NCBI GenBank assembly: GCA_046345275.1
Contig: JBKDJY010000105.1
Span: forward strand, 1-9,524
Direction: 5' to 3'
Length of the DNA stretch: 9,524 bases
Origin: UBA4416 sp046345275
GTDB lineage: Bacteria > Bacteroidota > Bacteroidia > B-17B0 > Aurantibacillaceae
Numbering within the stretch: the first letter of the stretch is position 1; each line of letters opens with the position of its first letter. Shown here in pieces: positions 1 to 6,761 of this stretch. Both the position numbers and the translations under genes were made by a program. The notes below the pieces were generated by a model that did not search any database, was not told where the DNA came from, and was given only the letters and a program-made list of their open reading frames with translations.

Positions 1-136
1 TGTTAACAGAGGACCTCTTTATGGACTGCATGAACTGGTGGAGGCCTTGGAATCCTCAAGGACCTTCTGTGAGGCATTGTTTTGATATCTTCAGTAAGGA
101 TAATTCCTTTCTTTTAAAGTATTTATGAATGTTGTT
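1..136. other. Compositionally foreign left edge, possible junction
   Basis: Bases 1-80 contain 39 G/C (about 49%), whereas the adjoining gene is roughly one third G/C. The change coincides with the place where the large outer-membrane protein stops looking like a beta-barrel. Short open frames exist on both strands but none is recognisable. It could be an insertion breakpoint, a recombination junction or an assembly chimera; the sequence alone cannot decide. Confidence 0.4.
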
Positions 137-3100
137 AGATAAATTTCTTTGATAATTTAATCCAAAAGTATAATTAGATCCAATTCTTAAAGCATTTAAC
201 ATCTCATAAGCAATTGCTGAATTTTCTAAACTATTATATCCAATTTTGATATAGCTTAATTTTCCTGTTAAACTGCCTTTATCTATTTGGTTGTATTTAA
301 ACTCTAAGCCAAAATCATTCAATTCTGCAATTTCAAAACCATTATTAATTATATTTTGTTTATGATTGTATTTATAAATTAAACTGATTCGGAATGTTGT
401 ATTGGGTTGATAACTTAACTTTTGTTCTAAATCATAATATTCTATTTTATAATTTCTAGAGGTAAGAAATTCGGATGCATTTTGTTTTATTCCAATCATA
501 TTGGTGCTACTAATACTCCAAACTCTTGTAAAATTATATCGCCATCTCCATTCATGTATAGTATTTCCTCTGGTTTCAAAGCCATTGATATTTAATTGCT
601 TTGATAAAATGTTTTGAAAGGAATAATCAGAACCAAAAATTGCTGAACTTTGATTAAAAAAAATGCTTTGACGAAATGAGGAATTAAGGGAGGTTAAAAA
701 TTGATCTTGTAATTGTATGTTAATTGGATTAAACGTAAATAATTTACCATTGTCATTCGATTTTTTATCTATCCGATAAGCAGTTTGAGTTGCGAAACGG
801 CTCACAAATTTTAGAGCCATTGAATTGCTGTCTTTTAAAAAAACACTGGGTCTTAAATTAAATGAGAAACTAAATTGGTCATGCAATACTTTTACATATT
901 GATTTGTTGGCGTAAACACTTTAATGTACAAAGCTTGATCGCTGAATTGAGCAATTTCAAATTCATTCGTTTCCTTAATGCCATTATCGTTATAATCTTT
1001 CCAAGCGTATGTGCCTTGTCCAGCAGCCACTAACAAAAAATAATACTCTTTTTTATTTTCTAAGCCATAGCCCGTTTCGTAAAATAAACTGGACGTGATA
1101 AAATTATTAAAAAATCGGGGAGCATATTCTATGCGACTCAGTAAAGCATTATCTGGTTTCAAGAACAATGGATTTGCGTTTTTTAATTGTAATTCTCTAT
1201 AAGTAAATGTAAGTGAGAAAGGGTTATTTCTTAAGCTATTGATATTTACTGAAAGGCCTGTATTTTTAGCCAATGTCGAGTCTTTTAAAGTTGAGGAATA
1301 TGCTTGCATATCTCTGCGTTCTCTATAAAAAATTTTGTACAAATTTCCGGTTGTGTCTTTATTGGTAATATTGGTTTCCCATTCCCAAAATTGGTAGCTT
1401 CTTGATGTCAATGAATCTGAGGAAGATTTATTAAATTTATTTTGTTCAAATTCATCCAGTACATTTAATTGGAAATTCCAAAACTGTTGAGAGAATTTTG
1501 TTTTATGACGGTAAAATCTAGTAGCCAATAAACTGTTGTCTTTACTTGTTAAATAAGATCCATTATATTCAATAGAATTCATTTTAGTTTTATAATAGCT
1601 TTGGATGTTGTGTTTTAATCCTTTATAAAAAGAACCTTCTTCAAAAAAGGAAATTCCGTAAAGTAATTTTGATTTGTTTCCTTGTTGCAAACCCAGTTGA
1701 GAAAAACCTACATGTTGGTCGGTATTAATTAGTCCATCTATTGGTCGATTCCAATCCCTTTCAAATTCAATGGCTCGGTATCGTTCAATTGGGTCAAAAT
1801 ATTTTTGCACATATTCATAAGCCACGTTATAAATTGCCTCAACGGCTTTTTTACTGGAGGTGTCTTTACTAATTATACTCGCATTATTACTGGATAATTT
1901 TAATCCATAACCATCATCATTAGCGTGATTATAAGGACTAAACTTATTGATATCATTTTTTGTATAAACAGTTTCAACATCAATATTGTGATTTTTATTT
2001 ATGCTATAATTGCCGCCAATCGTAAGCATTTGCTTTTGTTTAGGCGTTACTAAAGGAATAACTGGTTCATAATTTCCTTGAGAGATTCCAAAAATTGGAG
2101 CGACCCACTTATAGACCTTACCGTTAGACACCGTAATTTCTTGAACATAATTTCCTGATTTTTCCCCTACATAACTAAATTTTACGCGGTATTTGGCGCT
2201 ATCCGCATTTTCTGAGCGCACATAAATATTTTTATACAAAAATGCACCAACAATGGTGTCTTTTTTCCAATAAAACACATCATTCAAATTAAAAGGAACT
2301 TTTTCAGCACCACTTGAAACTGATTTATTGATGGTATCACCAACATTGTATAAAATAAGCTTTTGCTCGTCAGAGAGGGTTTGCTGTAAAGTTTTATTTT
2401 TATTATCCTGTTCGCCAAAAAAATTAAGGCGCAATTTTATTTTTTCTCCTTCTATTTCTTCACCAAAAAAATATAGTGATCGGGAGTAATTTCTTTCAGC
2501 ATATTGAAACTCAGCAATAATTCTTTTGTCCTTGGTGATGATTTGTTTTGCAGTAAATGTAATTTCTGCTGTATTATAATCAATGGTGTAATCATTTTCT
2601 TGCCCACGTTGTAATAATTTACCATCAATGTAAATTCTTTCGGTTCCTGATAAGGCAATAATAAATAGCTCGTTATTGGCTCCTTTCAATCTGTAAGGTC
2701 CTTGATTATTTTCTGTGCCTTGAATGACATTTCGAGCAAATTTCCCTCTACTAACAGCGCCACTAAATTGGGTTTTAAACGTAATTACTTTTTTATTGAT
2801 GGTATCTTTGTAATTATTTGAAAAATAGAGGCCTTGAGAACGCTTATAAAAATTCATGAAATACCCATTTGGTTTTTGTAATTGAAAATCGCCCACAATA
2901 AGTTTGGAATATTTATTGGATAGTTGAATAAATACTTTATCAAATTCTTGCAGTTGAGCCGTTGTTCCATCAGCCTGAAAAGGAATATTATCGTCGGTGG
3001 CCGCCAATAATAAATCAATCTCTGGTGTTAATTTCCCATTTATTTGTAAATTCAAACTCGAATTAACAACTACGTCCTGATTATTTCCAAAACTAATTCC

Positions 3101-3529
3101 CCTGCTGATGCTTCCGTTTTTATTTAATCCATCACTCACAAATCCATCAGGCACTTTTTCTTTTCCATCAAAGGCAAAGGATATGGGATTTCTCGGCAGT
3201 GATAAATCTTTGCTAAGAAGAGAAGTGTTTTTATGAAAAAATGATTTCTCATAGTTATAAGCAAAAGTTTTATAAAAAACAGTTAAGGTATCCGACACCT
3301 TTTTTTTAAAGACGATTGCTTTTAGTGGGTAAATTATTTTATAGTGTGAAGTATCCAACACATTATTTTTTGATTTTATTTGTATTGTATTCGGAATTAA
3401 GCTAAGCGTATCTAAATAAACGGTATCGTTTTTTAAGATGATTATTTTTCGCTTAAAATTTGATTGTGATTTTACCTGAAGTGCAATTCCAGCTAAAAAA
3501 ATAAGAATATATATGGTTAAAAATCTCAC
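56..3529 (-). CDS. Large uncharacterised Bacteroidota outer-membrane beta-barrel protein (C-terminus probably altered)
   Basis: The product is 1157 aa. It opens with a signal peptide (hydrophobic residues about 4-18, likely cleavage after the VKS near residue 21), so it is exported. Residues 139-165 hold the segment GSISRGISFGNNQDVVVNSS and what follows it, and residues 180-230 hold a DNxPxQADG...LQEFDKVFIQL...VGDFxLxKP pattern. I associate both with conserved, uncharacterised Bacteroidota outer-membrane proteins. The remainder is long alternating aromatic/polar beta-strand sequence, consistent with a large barrel. Around residues 840-860 is a DYNDNGIKETNEFE loop resembling an EF-hand-type calcium site. 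The start is GTG at 3527-3529: no upstream ATG fits, and GTG puts the signal peptide at the extreme N-terminus. The last ~27 residues (after LSNNI) are basic and non-barrel-like, with no terminal aromatic strand, and the underlying DNA changes composition. No function can be assigned; a role in surface transport or assembly is only a guess. Confidence 0.8.
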   Translation of the reverse strand: MRFLTIYILIFLAGIALQVKSQSNFKRKIIILKNDTVYLDTLSLIPNTIQIKSKNNVLDTSHYKIIYPLKAIVFKKKVSDTLTVFYKTFAYNYEKSFFHKNTSLLSKDLSLPRNPISFAFDGKEKVPDGFVSDGLNKNGSISRGISFGNNQDVVVNSSLNLQINGKLTPEIDLLLAATDDNIPFQADGTTAQLQEFDKVFIQLSNKYSKLIVGDFQLQKPNGYFMNFYKRSQGLYFSNNYKDTINKKVITFKTQFSGAVSRGKFARNVIQGTENNQGPYRLKGANNELFIIALSGTERIYIDGKLLQRGQENDYTIDYNTAEITFTAKQIITKDKRIIAEFQYAERNYSRSLYFFGEEIEGEKIKLRLNFFGEQDNKNKTLQQTLSDEQKLILYNVGDTINKSVSSGAEKVPFNLNDVFYWKKDTIVGAFLYKNIYVRSENADSAKYRVKFSYVGEKSGNYVQEITVSNGKVYKWVAPIFGISQGNYEPVIPLVTPKQKQMLTIGGNYSINKNHNIDVETVYTKNDINKFSPYNHANDDGYGLKLSSNNASIISKDTSSKKAVEAIYNVAYEYVQKYFDPIERYRAIEFERDWNRPIDGLINTDQHVGFSQLGLQQGNKSKLLYGISFFEEGSFYKGLKHNIQSYYKTKMNSIEYNGSYLTSKDNSLLATRFYRHKTKFSQQFWNFQLNVLDEFEQNKFNKSSSDSLTSRSYQFWEWETNITNKDTTGNLYKIFYRERRDMQAYSSTLKDSTLAKNTGLSVNINSLRNNPFSLTFTYRELQLKNANPLFLKPDNALLSRIEYAPRFFNNFITSSLFYETGYGLENKKEYYFLLVAAGQGTYAWKDYNDNGIKETNEFEIAQFSDQALYIKVFTPTNQYVKVLHDQFSFSFNLRPSVFLKDSNSMALKFVSRFATQTAYRIDKKSNDNGKLFTFNPINIQLQDQFLTSLNSSFRQSIFFNQSSAIFGSDYSFQNILSKQLNINGFETRGNTIHEWRWRYNFTRVWSISSTNMIGIKQNASEFLTSRNYKIEYYDLEQKLSYQPNTTFRISLIYKYNHKQNIINNGFEIAELNDFGLEFKYNQIDKGSLTGKLSYIKIGYNSLENSAIAYEMLNALRIGSNYTFGLNYQRNLSNNIHKYFKRKELSLLKISKQCLTEGP

Positions 3530-3588
3530 CAGTTTGTTAACGATTTATAAATATAGAAATTGTATTTTTAAGCCCTTAAAATAATTTT
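3530..3588. promoter_or_regulatory. Divergent intergenic region between the outer-membrane protein gene and xth
   Basis: The 59 bases separate two divergently transcribed genes, so promoters for both should lie here or overlap the gene starts. The segment is very AT-rich. On the minus strand a TATATTTA resembles the Bacteroidota -7 box (TAnnTTTG), but I find no TTTG at the proper distance. No single convincing promoter can be drawn, and no strong Shine-Dalgarno is seen before the ATG of xth, which is normal for the phylum. Confidence 0.4.
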
Positions 3589-4359
3589 ATGCGGATTATT
3601 ACTTACAATGTAAACGGTATTAGGGCAGCTATCAATAAGGGTTTAGTTGATTGGCTCAAATCAGCAAATCCAGATGTGCTTTGTTTGCAAGAAATAAAAG
3701 CTACTCCCGAACAAGTTGATGTGACTTTATTTGAAAAGTTAGGCTATCATTTGTTTTGGTATCCAGCTCAAAAAAAAGGATATAGCGGCGTAGCAATTTT
3801 TTCAAAACTAAAACCTCAGCACATTGAGTATGGGTGCGGCATTTCTGAATATGATGCGGAAGGTAGAATCATTCGGGTTGATTACGAAAATTGCTCTGTC
3901 TTATGCGCCTATCATCCCAGTGGTAGCAGTGGTGATGAAAGACAAGCATTTAAAATGAAGTGGTTAAGCGATTTTCAAAACTACATCAATCAATTAAAAA
4001 CAAAAATTTCTAACTTAATATTGGTAGGCGATTATAATATTTGCCACAAGGCTATTGATATTCACAATCCAAAATCAAACGCAAATACGTCTGGTTTTTT
4101 ACCAGAGGAAAGAGATTGGTTTGAAAGTTTTATTCAGTCTGGGTTTACCGACTCGTTTCGATATTTTAATTCCACCCCACATCAGTATACATGGTGGAGT
4201 TACCGTGCAGGATCAAGAGAAAAAAATTTAGGTTGGCGTATCGATTACAATTTGGTGTCAAATCATTTAATCAAACACTTAAAACGGTCAGTTATTTTAG
4301 CTGATGCCATACACAGTGATCATTGCCCTGTATTGCTTGAGATAGATTTTGATAATTAG
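3589..4359 (+). CDS. xth: Exodeoxyribonuclease III (AP endonuclease, EEP superfamily)
   Basis: The product is 256 aa, a normal length for the Xth/ExoA branch. The enzyme cuts DNA 5' of abasic sites and removes 3' blocking groups and 3' nucleotides in base excision repair; it is cytosolic. All family landmarks are visible: N7 in YNVNGIRAA, metal-binding E35 in LQEIKA, the catalytic Tyr of AYHPSGSSGDERQAFK (Y108), D148 and N150 in GDYNICH, the Trp-rich TWWSYR (201-206), D219 in GWRIDYNL, and the C-terminal SDHCPV with D244/H245. The usual GDFNIAH motif is GDYNICH here, a conservative change. The ATG start puts the first beta-strand MRIITYNVNG at the N-terminus as in homologues. The gene stands alone, divergent from the large outer-membrane protein gene and upstream of a tRNA. 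Confidence 0.96.
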   Translation: MRIITYNVNGIRAAINKGLVDWLKSANPDVLCLQEIKATPEQVDVTLFEKLGYHLFWYPAQKKGYSGVAIFSKLKPQHIEYGCGISEYDAEGRIIRVDYENCSVLCAYHPSGSSGDERQAFKMKWLSDFQNYINQLKTKISNLILVGDYNICHKAIDIHNPKSNANTSGFLPEERDWFESFIQSGFTDSFRYFNSTPHQYTWWSYRAGSREKNLGWRIDYNLVSNHLIKHLKRSVILADAIHSDHCPVLLEIDFDN

Positions 4360-4466
4360 TTTTTAAATAACACATTTCGAAAGAAAATTGCATATTACAG
4401 TACATTTATTTTATGTTGTTTAATTCATTTATCGTTCTTTAAGTATTTTGTTAGTTTTAAATTTAT

Positions 4467-4497
4467 TTTGCCAACATCATTATTGTGATTAATATTG
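4467..4497 (+). promoter_or_regulatory. Bacteroidota-type promoter of tRNA-Lys
   Basis: TTTG at 4467-4470, a 19-base spacer, then TAATATTG at 4490-4497 (one mismatch to TAnnTTTG). The tRNA begins 8 bases after the -7 box, so transcription would start at or just before the mature 5' end. Spacing and position both fit the known phylum consensus. Confidence 0.7.
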
Positions 4498-4504
4498 TAA
4501 AAAT

Positions 4505-4577
4505 GACTTCGTAGCTCAGCTGGTAGAGCAGTTGACTCTTAATCAACGGGCCGGGAGTTCGAGCCTCCCCGGGGTCA
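4505..4577 (+). tRNA. tRNA-Lys (anticodon CTT)
   Basis: A full cloverleaf of 73 bases can be drawn. The acceptor stem GACTTCG/CGGGGTC has two G-U pairs and a discriminator A. The D stem is GCTC/GAGC. The anticodon stem is GTTGA/TCAAC with loop CTCTTAA, placing CTT at 4538-4540 (reads AAG, Lys). The variable loop has 5 bases, and the T stem GGGAG/CTCCC encloses TTCGAGC. CCA is not encoded; CAT follows. The 3' end borders an accessory segment, but I find no second copy of the tRNA 3' end in the window. Confidence 0.96.
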
Positions 4578-4628
4578 CATTTGTTTGAATGATATTTCTG
4601 TTATTATTTTTTAATTATTTCATTACCG

Positions 4629-4636
4629 TAAATTTG
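4629..4636 (+). promoter_or_regulatory. Possible -7 box (TAAATTTG)
   Basis: TAAATTTG matches the TAnnTTTG consensus exactly and lies about 47 bases before a possible small ORF. No TTTG or TTG sits 19-20 bases upstream (the sequence there is ATTT), so the promoter call is weak. Confidence 0.25.
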
Positions 4637-4682
4637 TATTTGAATGTCCACAAGCCTTGACTGAAAAATTCAAATTAAAGTA

Positions 4683-4781
4683 ATGAAAAACAGGAAAGGA
4701 AACTTGAATTTTGAAACCATACAAAACCTACTAATTATGGACGGCTTTGTAAGGTTTTTGGATAAAAAACCTTACATATAA
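4683..4781 (+). CDS. Possible small ORF, 32 aa, unknown
   Basis: An ATG-started frame encodes a 32-residue basic peptide beginning MKNRKGNLNFETIQNLL and ending with a lysine-proline-rich tail. It follows a perfect TAnnTTTG box and contains the 12-bp hairpin at 4748-4776 in its 3' third. There is an in-frame stop shortly upstream, so it is not the visible tail of a longer frame. I do not recognise it. It may be non-coding or a leader peptide for the gene at 4826; its length alone gives no support for coding. Confidence 0.2.
   Translation: MKNRKGNLNFETIQNLLIMDGFVRFLDKKPYI
4748..4776. repeat. Perfect 12-bp hairpin with a 5-base loop
   Basis: TGTAAGGTTTTT and AAAAACCTTACA are exact reverse complements separated by GGATA. 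No T-run follows on either strand, so it is not a standard intrinsic terminator. It lies 50 bases before the ATG of the 213-aa gene, where it could fold in the 5' leader; it could also be a recombination or element-end structure. Confidence 0.65.
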
Positions 4782-4825
4782 GTGAGTTATCTGCAATAGC
4801 TATAGACAAGACATAAATTCACAAC

Positions 4826-5467
4826 ATGACAATTAATTGGACAATATTATTTGAAAATCTAGGCATATTCGGAATAATTGTTGGAGCAATTTCCTGGGTC
4901 TTAAAGACCTTAGGACAAGACGCCATTAGTCGCAGATTTAAAGCTTATGAAAAAGAGCTAGACATTAAGTCAACTGAATATCAGGCAGGACTAAATACTG
5001 AATTAGAGTCTCACAAAGCAAAATTAAACATAGAACATACTCAGTTCTCCAAGTTACATGAAAAAAGACTTGAAATAATGACAGTACTGTATCGCAAAAT
5101 TACAGCCCTTGACAGAGCAATGTTGCAGTTGACAGCAATAATCAAGCTCGTTTCTCCGAACCAGACAGCTGAACAACTAGATCAAGAACATGCAATTGCA
5201 GCGCAAAATGCATATAATTCATTTCGTGAATACTATGACGATAACCGAATATTTTTCAGCGAAAACAACTGTGAATTAATAGATAAATTAAGTGAAAAAT
5301 ACTGGGACAGCTTTTGGGACGGGACTACACGACAAAGAATGGGAGGAGATGACTACAAGTATAATTACGAATTAGCATCAAAAGCATCAGAAACTGTTAG
5401 GACACATATTCCACCAATTAAAAAAAGTTTAGAAATAGAACTTCGCTTGACCTTGGGAGTTAAGTAG
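4826..5467 (+). CDS. Uncharacterised membrane-anchored coiled-coil protein
   Basis: The product is 213 aa. Residues about 8-28 form one hydrophobic segment (LFENLGIFGIIVGAISWVL), followed by a positively charged ISRRFKAYEK, so the bulk is probably cytoplasmic by the positive-inside rule. Residues about 38-92 are charged and heptad-like (KELDIK...LNTELESHKAKLNIEH...LHEKRLEIMTVLYRKI), a likely coiled coil. The rest is helical, with aromatic motifs REYYDDNRIFF and KYWDSFWDG. The architecture, TM then an ELESHKAKL-type helix then HEKRLEI, is one I associate with a widespread family of hypothetical proteins in accessory regions; I know no function. The DNA is somewhat richer in G+C than the flanking genes, and the gene is isolated by long spacers, which suggests transfer. 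The ATG start is well placed before the TM segment. Confidence 0.75.
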   Translation: MTINWTILFENLGIFGIIVGAISWVLKTLGQDAISRRFKAYEKELDIKSTEYQAGLNTELESHKAKLNIEHTQFSKLHEKRLEIMTVLYRKITALDRAMLQLTAIIKLVSPNQTAEQLDQEHAIAAQNAYNSFREYYDDNRIFFSENNCELIDKLSEKYWDSFWDGTTRQRMGGDDYKYNYELASKASETVRTHIPPIKKSLEIELRLTLGVK

Positions 5468-5551
5468 CAGAAAGCTACTGCAGGTTACAGCACCTACAAG
5501 TAATTGGCGCGGACGTGGTCATCGCAAAGTCAGTTATTACCTGCTTCGCAG
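5463..5551. repeat. Cluster of small palindromes after the 213-aa gene
   Basis: AGTAGC/GCTACT (5463-5479, 5-base loop) overlaps the TAG stop codon. GCAGGT at 5480-5485 is complementary to ACCTGC at 5539-5544, and CTGC-TTC-GCAG forms a competing small hairpin at 5541-5551. No T-run follows, so a classical terminator is unlikely. The nested arrangement is compatible with an imperfect-palindrome recombination site, but no consensus core is recognised. Confidence 0.35.
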
Positions 5552-5722
5552 ACCTTTAATTTATTTTGGCTTTGCTAACAAACATTTGTATCTTTAAATA
5601 AACATTTGTGGTTATAGACAGTTGAGTGTTCCAAACGCCAACTACTGGTAGCCGCAAAACCTCAGGTTGTGAAGAAACTCAATTTCCAATTTATTTTTAG
5701 AGAATTAGATTGTAAAATAAAT
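5468..5722. other. Non-coding spacer
   Basis: Beyond the palindromes above, this stretch has one direct repeat, AAACATTTGT at 5580-5589 and 5600-5609 (20-base period). It also has the 8-mer TATAGACA at 5614-5621, seen again near 4801 ahead of the 213-aa gene. No protein frame looks real on either strand. Confidence 0.5.
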
Positions 5723-5863
5723 TCATTCAAGTTTCTCAACAAAAGCATCCACAAAACGAACTGGATTACTTTTATCAATAAAATCTTCAAGGTTCACAAA
5801 CTCATACTGTTGGCGGTTTTTGGGTGTAATGTGCTGAATGTGTTTTCTTTTTGCAAACGTACA
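5723..5863 (-). pseudogene. Transposase N-terminal remnant (IS1182-like, DUF772-type)
   Basis: On the minus strand a 46-codon frame ends in TGA and contains TPKNRQQYEF followed by VNLEDFIDKSNPVRFVDAFVEKLE. The pattern 'NLExxIxxxNPVRxxDxFVxxLxL' is what I know from the extreme N-terminus of IS1182-like/DUF772 transposases, which continue for some 400 further residues. Here the frame stops immediately after KLE, and no DDE catalytic region follows toward lower coordinates. There is no ATG at the upstream end: an in-frame TAA lies at 5864-5866. An overlapping frame (NVRLQKENTFSTLHPK, stopping at TGA after MSL) hints at a frameshift further upstream. It is a decayed, non-functional relic. Family assignment is from memory of the motif. 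Confidence 0.6.
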
Positions 5864-6005
5864 TTAGCTTTGAATTTATTTCTTATTTTTATATCAAAAT
5901 TATGGCGACTGATTGTGAGTAACGATGCGTTTTTTCACAGGCTGACATTATGCGCAATTCGACAAAGACTAAAGAAACCATACATAAAAGAGATTGTCAC
6001 AAATA
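5864..6005. other. Spacer between transposase relic and the 243-aa gene
   Basis: It contains TTATGCGCA at 5948-5956, whose exact reverse complement TGCGCATAA lies just after the next gene (6753-6761). I see no clear Bacteroidota promoter ahead of the gene and no coding frame. Confidence 0.45.
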
Positions 6006-6761
6006 ATGAGTATTAACAAACCTTATTTCAGAATCTACAGACCTGGTGTTTTCGCTGATTACTGCACTGATATAAAGAATGCAGAGAATTGTGCTATGCT
6101 TTGCCGTGCATACAATTTGCTTGAAAACGACCTCAGAAAGATCTTTGAATATGTTGAACCTTGCAAACATAATTTGAACACTTACTCTCATCGAATGTAT
6201 GAATTATTCTTGCGAGCGTCTACTGAATTTGAGTCGAATGCTAAAGGAATATTGAAAGCAAATGGATACTCAAAAAAGGATCGGGACATGAAAATTCGAG
6301 ATTATCTGAAACTCGATTTAGCAACAAAACTTTCAGAGTATCAGCTTGAAATTGGGTTCTGGAGACCAAATAAAATGGTAATTACTCCATTTGCGAAATG
6401 GAAGGAGGGTCACTCATTAAAATGGTATCAAGACTACAATGCTGTAAAGCATAATAGAGATGCAAATTTTCATTTGGCGACTTTAGAAAATACATTAGAA
6501 TCAGTTGCAGCTGTTCTTGCAATTCTATATGCACAGTTTGATTTCAATACTCTCACGAGTCACATGGCTAATCCAGTGATTATGCAAACTGACAATGAGA
6601 ATATTACTCCACAGAGTGACACTATGTTTCAAGTTATCAAACCACACACATGGACCGCTGATCAAAAATATCAATTTGATTGGGTTGTATTGAAGAGCAA
6701 TAACGAACCGTTCCAAAAGTTTCCATTCCAGATATAAAAAGAAATATCAAACTGCGCATAA
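5948..6761. repeat. 9-bp inverted repeat bracketing the 243-aa gene
   Basis: TTATGCGCA (5948-5956) lies 49 bases before the ATG, and TGCGCATAA (6753-6761) lies 15 bases after the stop. They are exact reverse complements. A 9-mer pair is not rare by chance in 9.5 kb; the placement tight around a single gene is what makes it notable. The core resembles the (G)TTATGC.../...GCATAAC boundaries of integron cassettes, although the base before TTATGC is A rather than G. Confidence 0.35.
6006..6737 (+). CDS. Uncharacterised protein with KHNR / R-x4-H motif (possible HEPN-like)
   Basis: The product is 243 aa from ATG 6006. A TTG four codons upstream is possible, but the ATG gives MSINKPYFRIYRPG, which looks like a natural N-terminus. 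There is no signal peptide or TM segment, so it is probably cytosolic. The N-terminal two thirds look mostly helical (about 25-115). The centre carries WKEGHSLKWYQDYNAVKHNRDANFHLA (about 132-158) followed by a helix, LENTLESVAAVLAILYAQF. YNxVKHxR...F..A is a motif I recall from a family of hypothetical proteins. R151 followed by Asp and then H156 satisfies the R-x4-H pattern of HEPN ribonucleases, but such short motifs also arise by chance. The last ~60 residues look like a separate small beta-rich part. The gene is flanked by a 9-bp inverted repeat and follows an IS relic, both suggesting mobility. Function unknown. Confidence 0.75.
   Translation: MSINKPYFRIYRPGVFADYCTDIKNAENCAMLCRAYNLLENDLRKIFEYVEPCKHNLNTYSHRMYELFLRASTEFESNAKGILKANGYSKKDRDMKIRDYLKLDLATKLSEYQLEIGFWRPNKMVITPFAKWKEGHSLKWYQDYNAVKHNRDANFHLATLENTLESVAAVLAILYAQFDFNTLTSHMANPVIMQTDNENITPQSDTMFQVIKPHTWTADQKYQFDWVVLKSNNEPFQKFPFQI

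Noticed and set aside
2452..2658. Minus-strand 68-codon frame
   Set aside because: It is out of frame inside the large outer-membrane protein gene and has no protein-like features.
4505..4577. tRNA 3' end as an attB with a matching attR
   Set aside because: I searched downstream by eye and found no second copy of the T-arm/acceptor sequence in the window.
5994..6005. TTG start giving four extra residues on the 243-aa protein
   Set aside because: ATG at 6006 is the common start type and gives a more natural N-terminus.
5669..6016. Plus-strand frame of 115 codons with a GTG start
   Set aside because: It lies over the minus-strand transposase relic, whose peptide has a recognisable family motif. 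The plus-strand product has no recognisable pattern and overlaps the start of the next gene.
5997..6191. Minus-strand frame opposite the 243-aa gene (also 6525-6716)
   Set aside because: Both are antisense shadows of the plus-strand gene, without motifs or initiation context.
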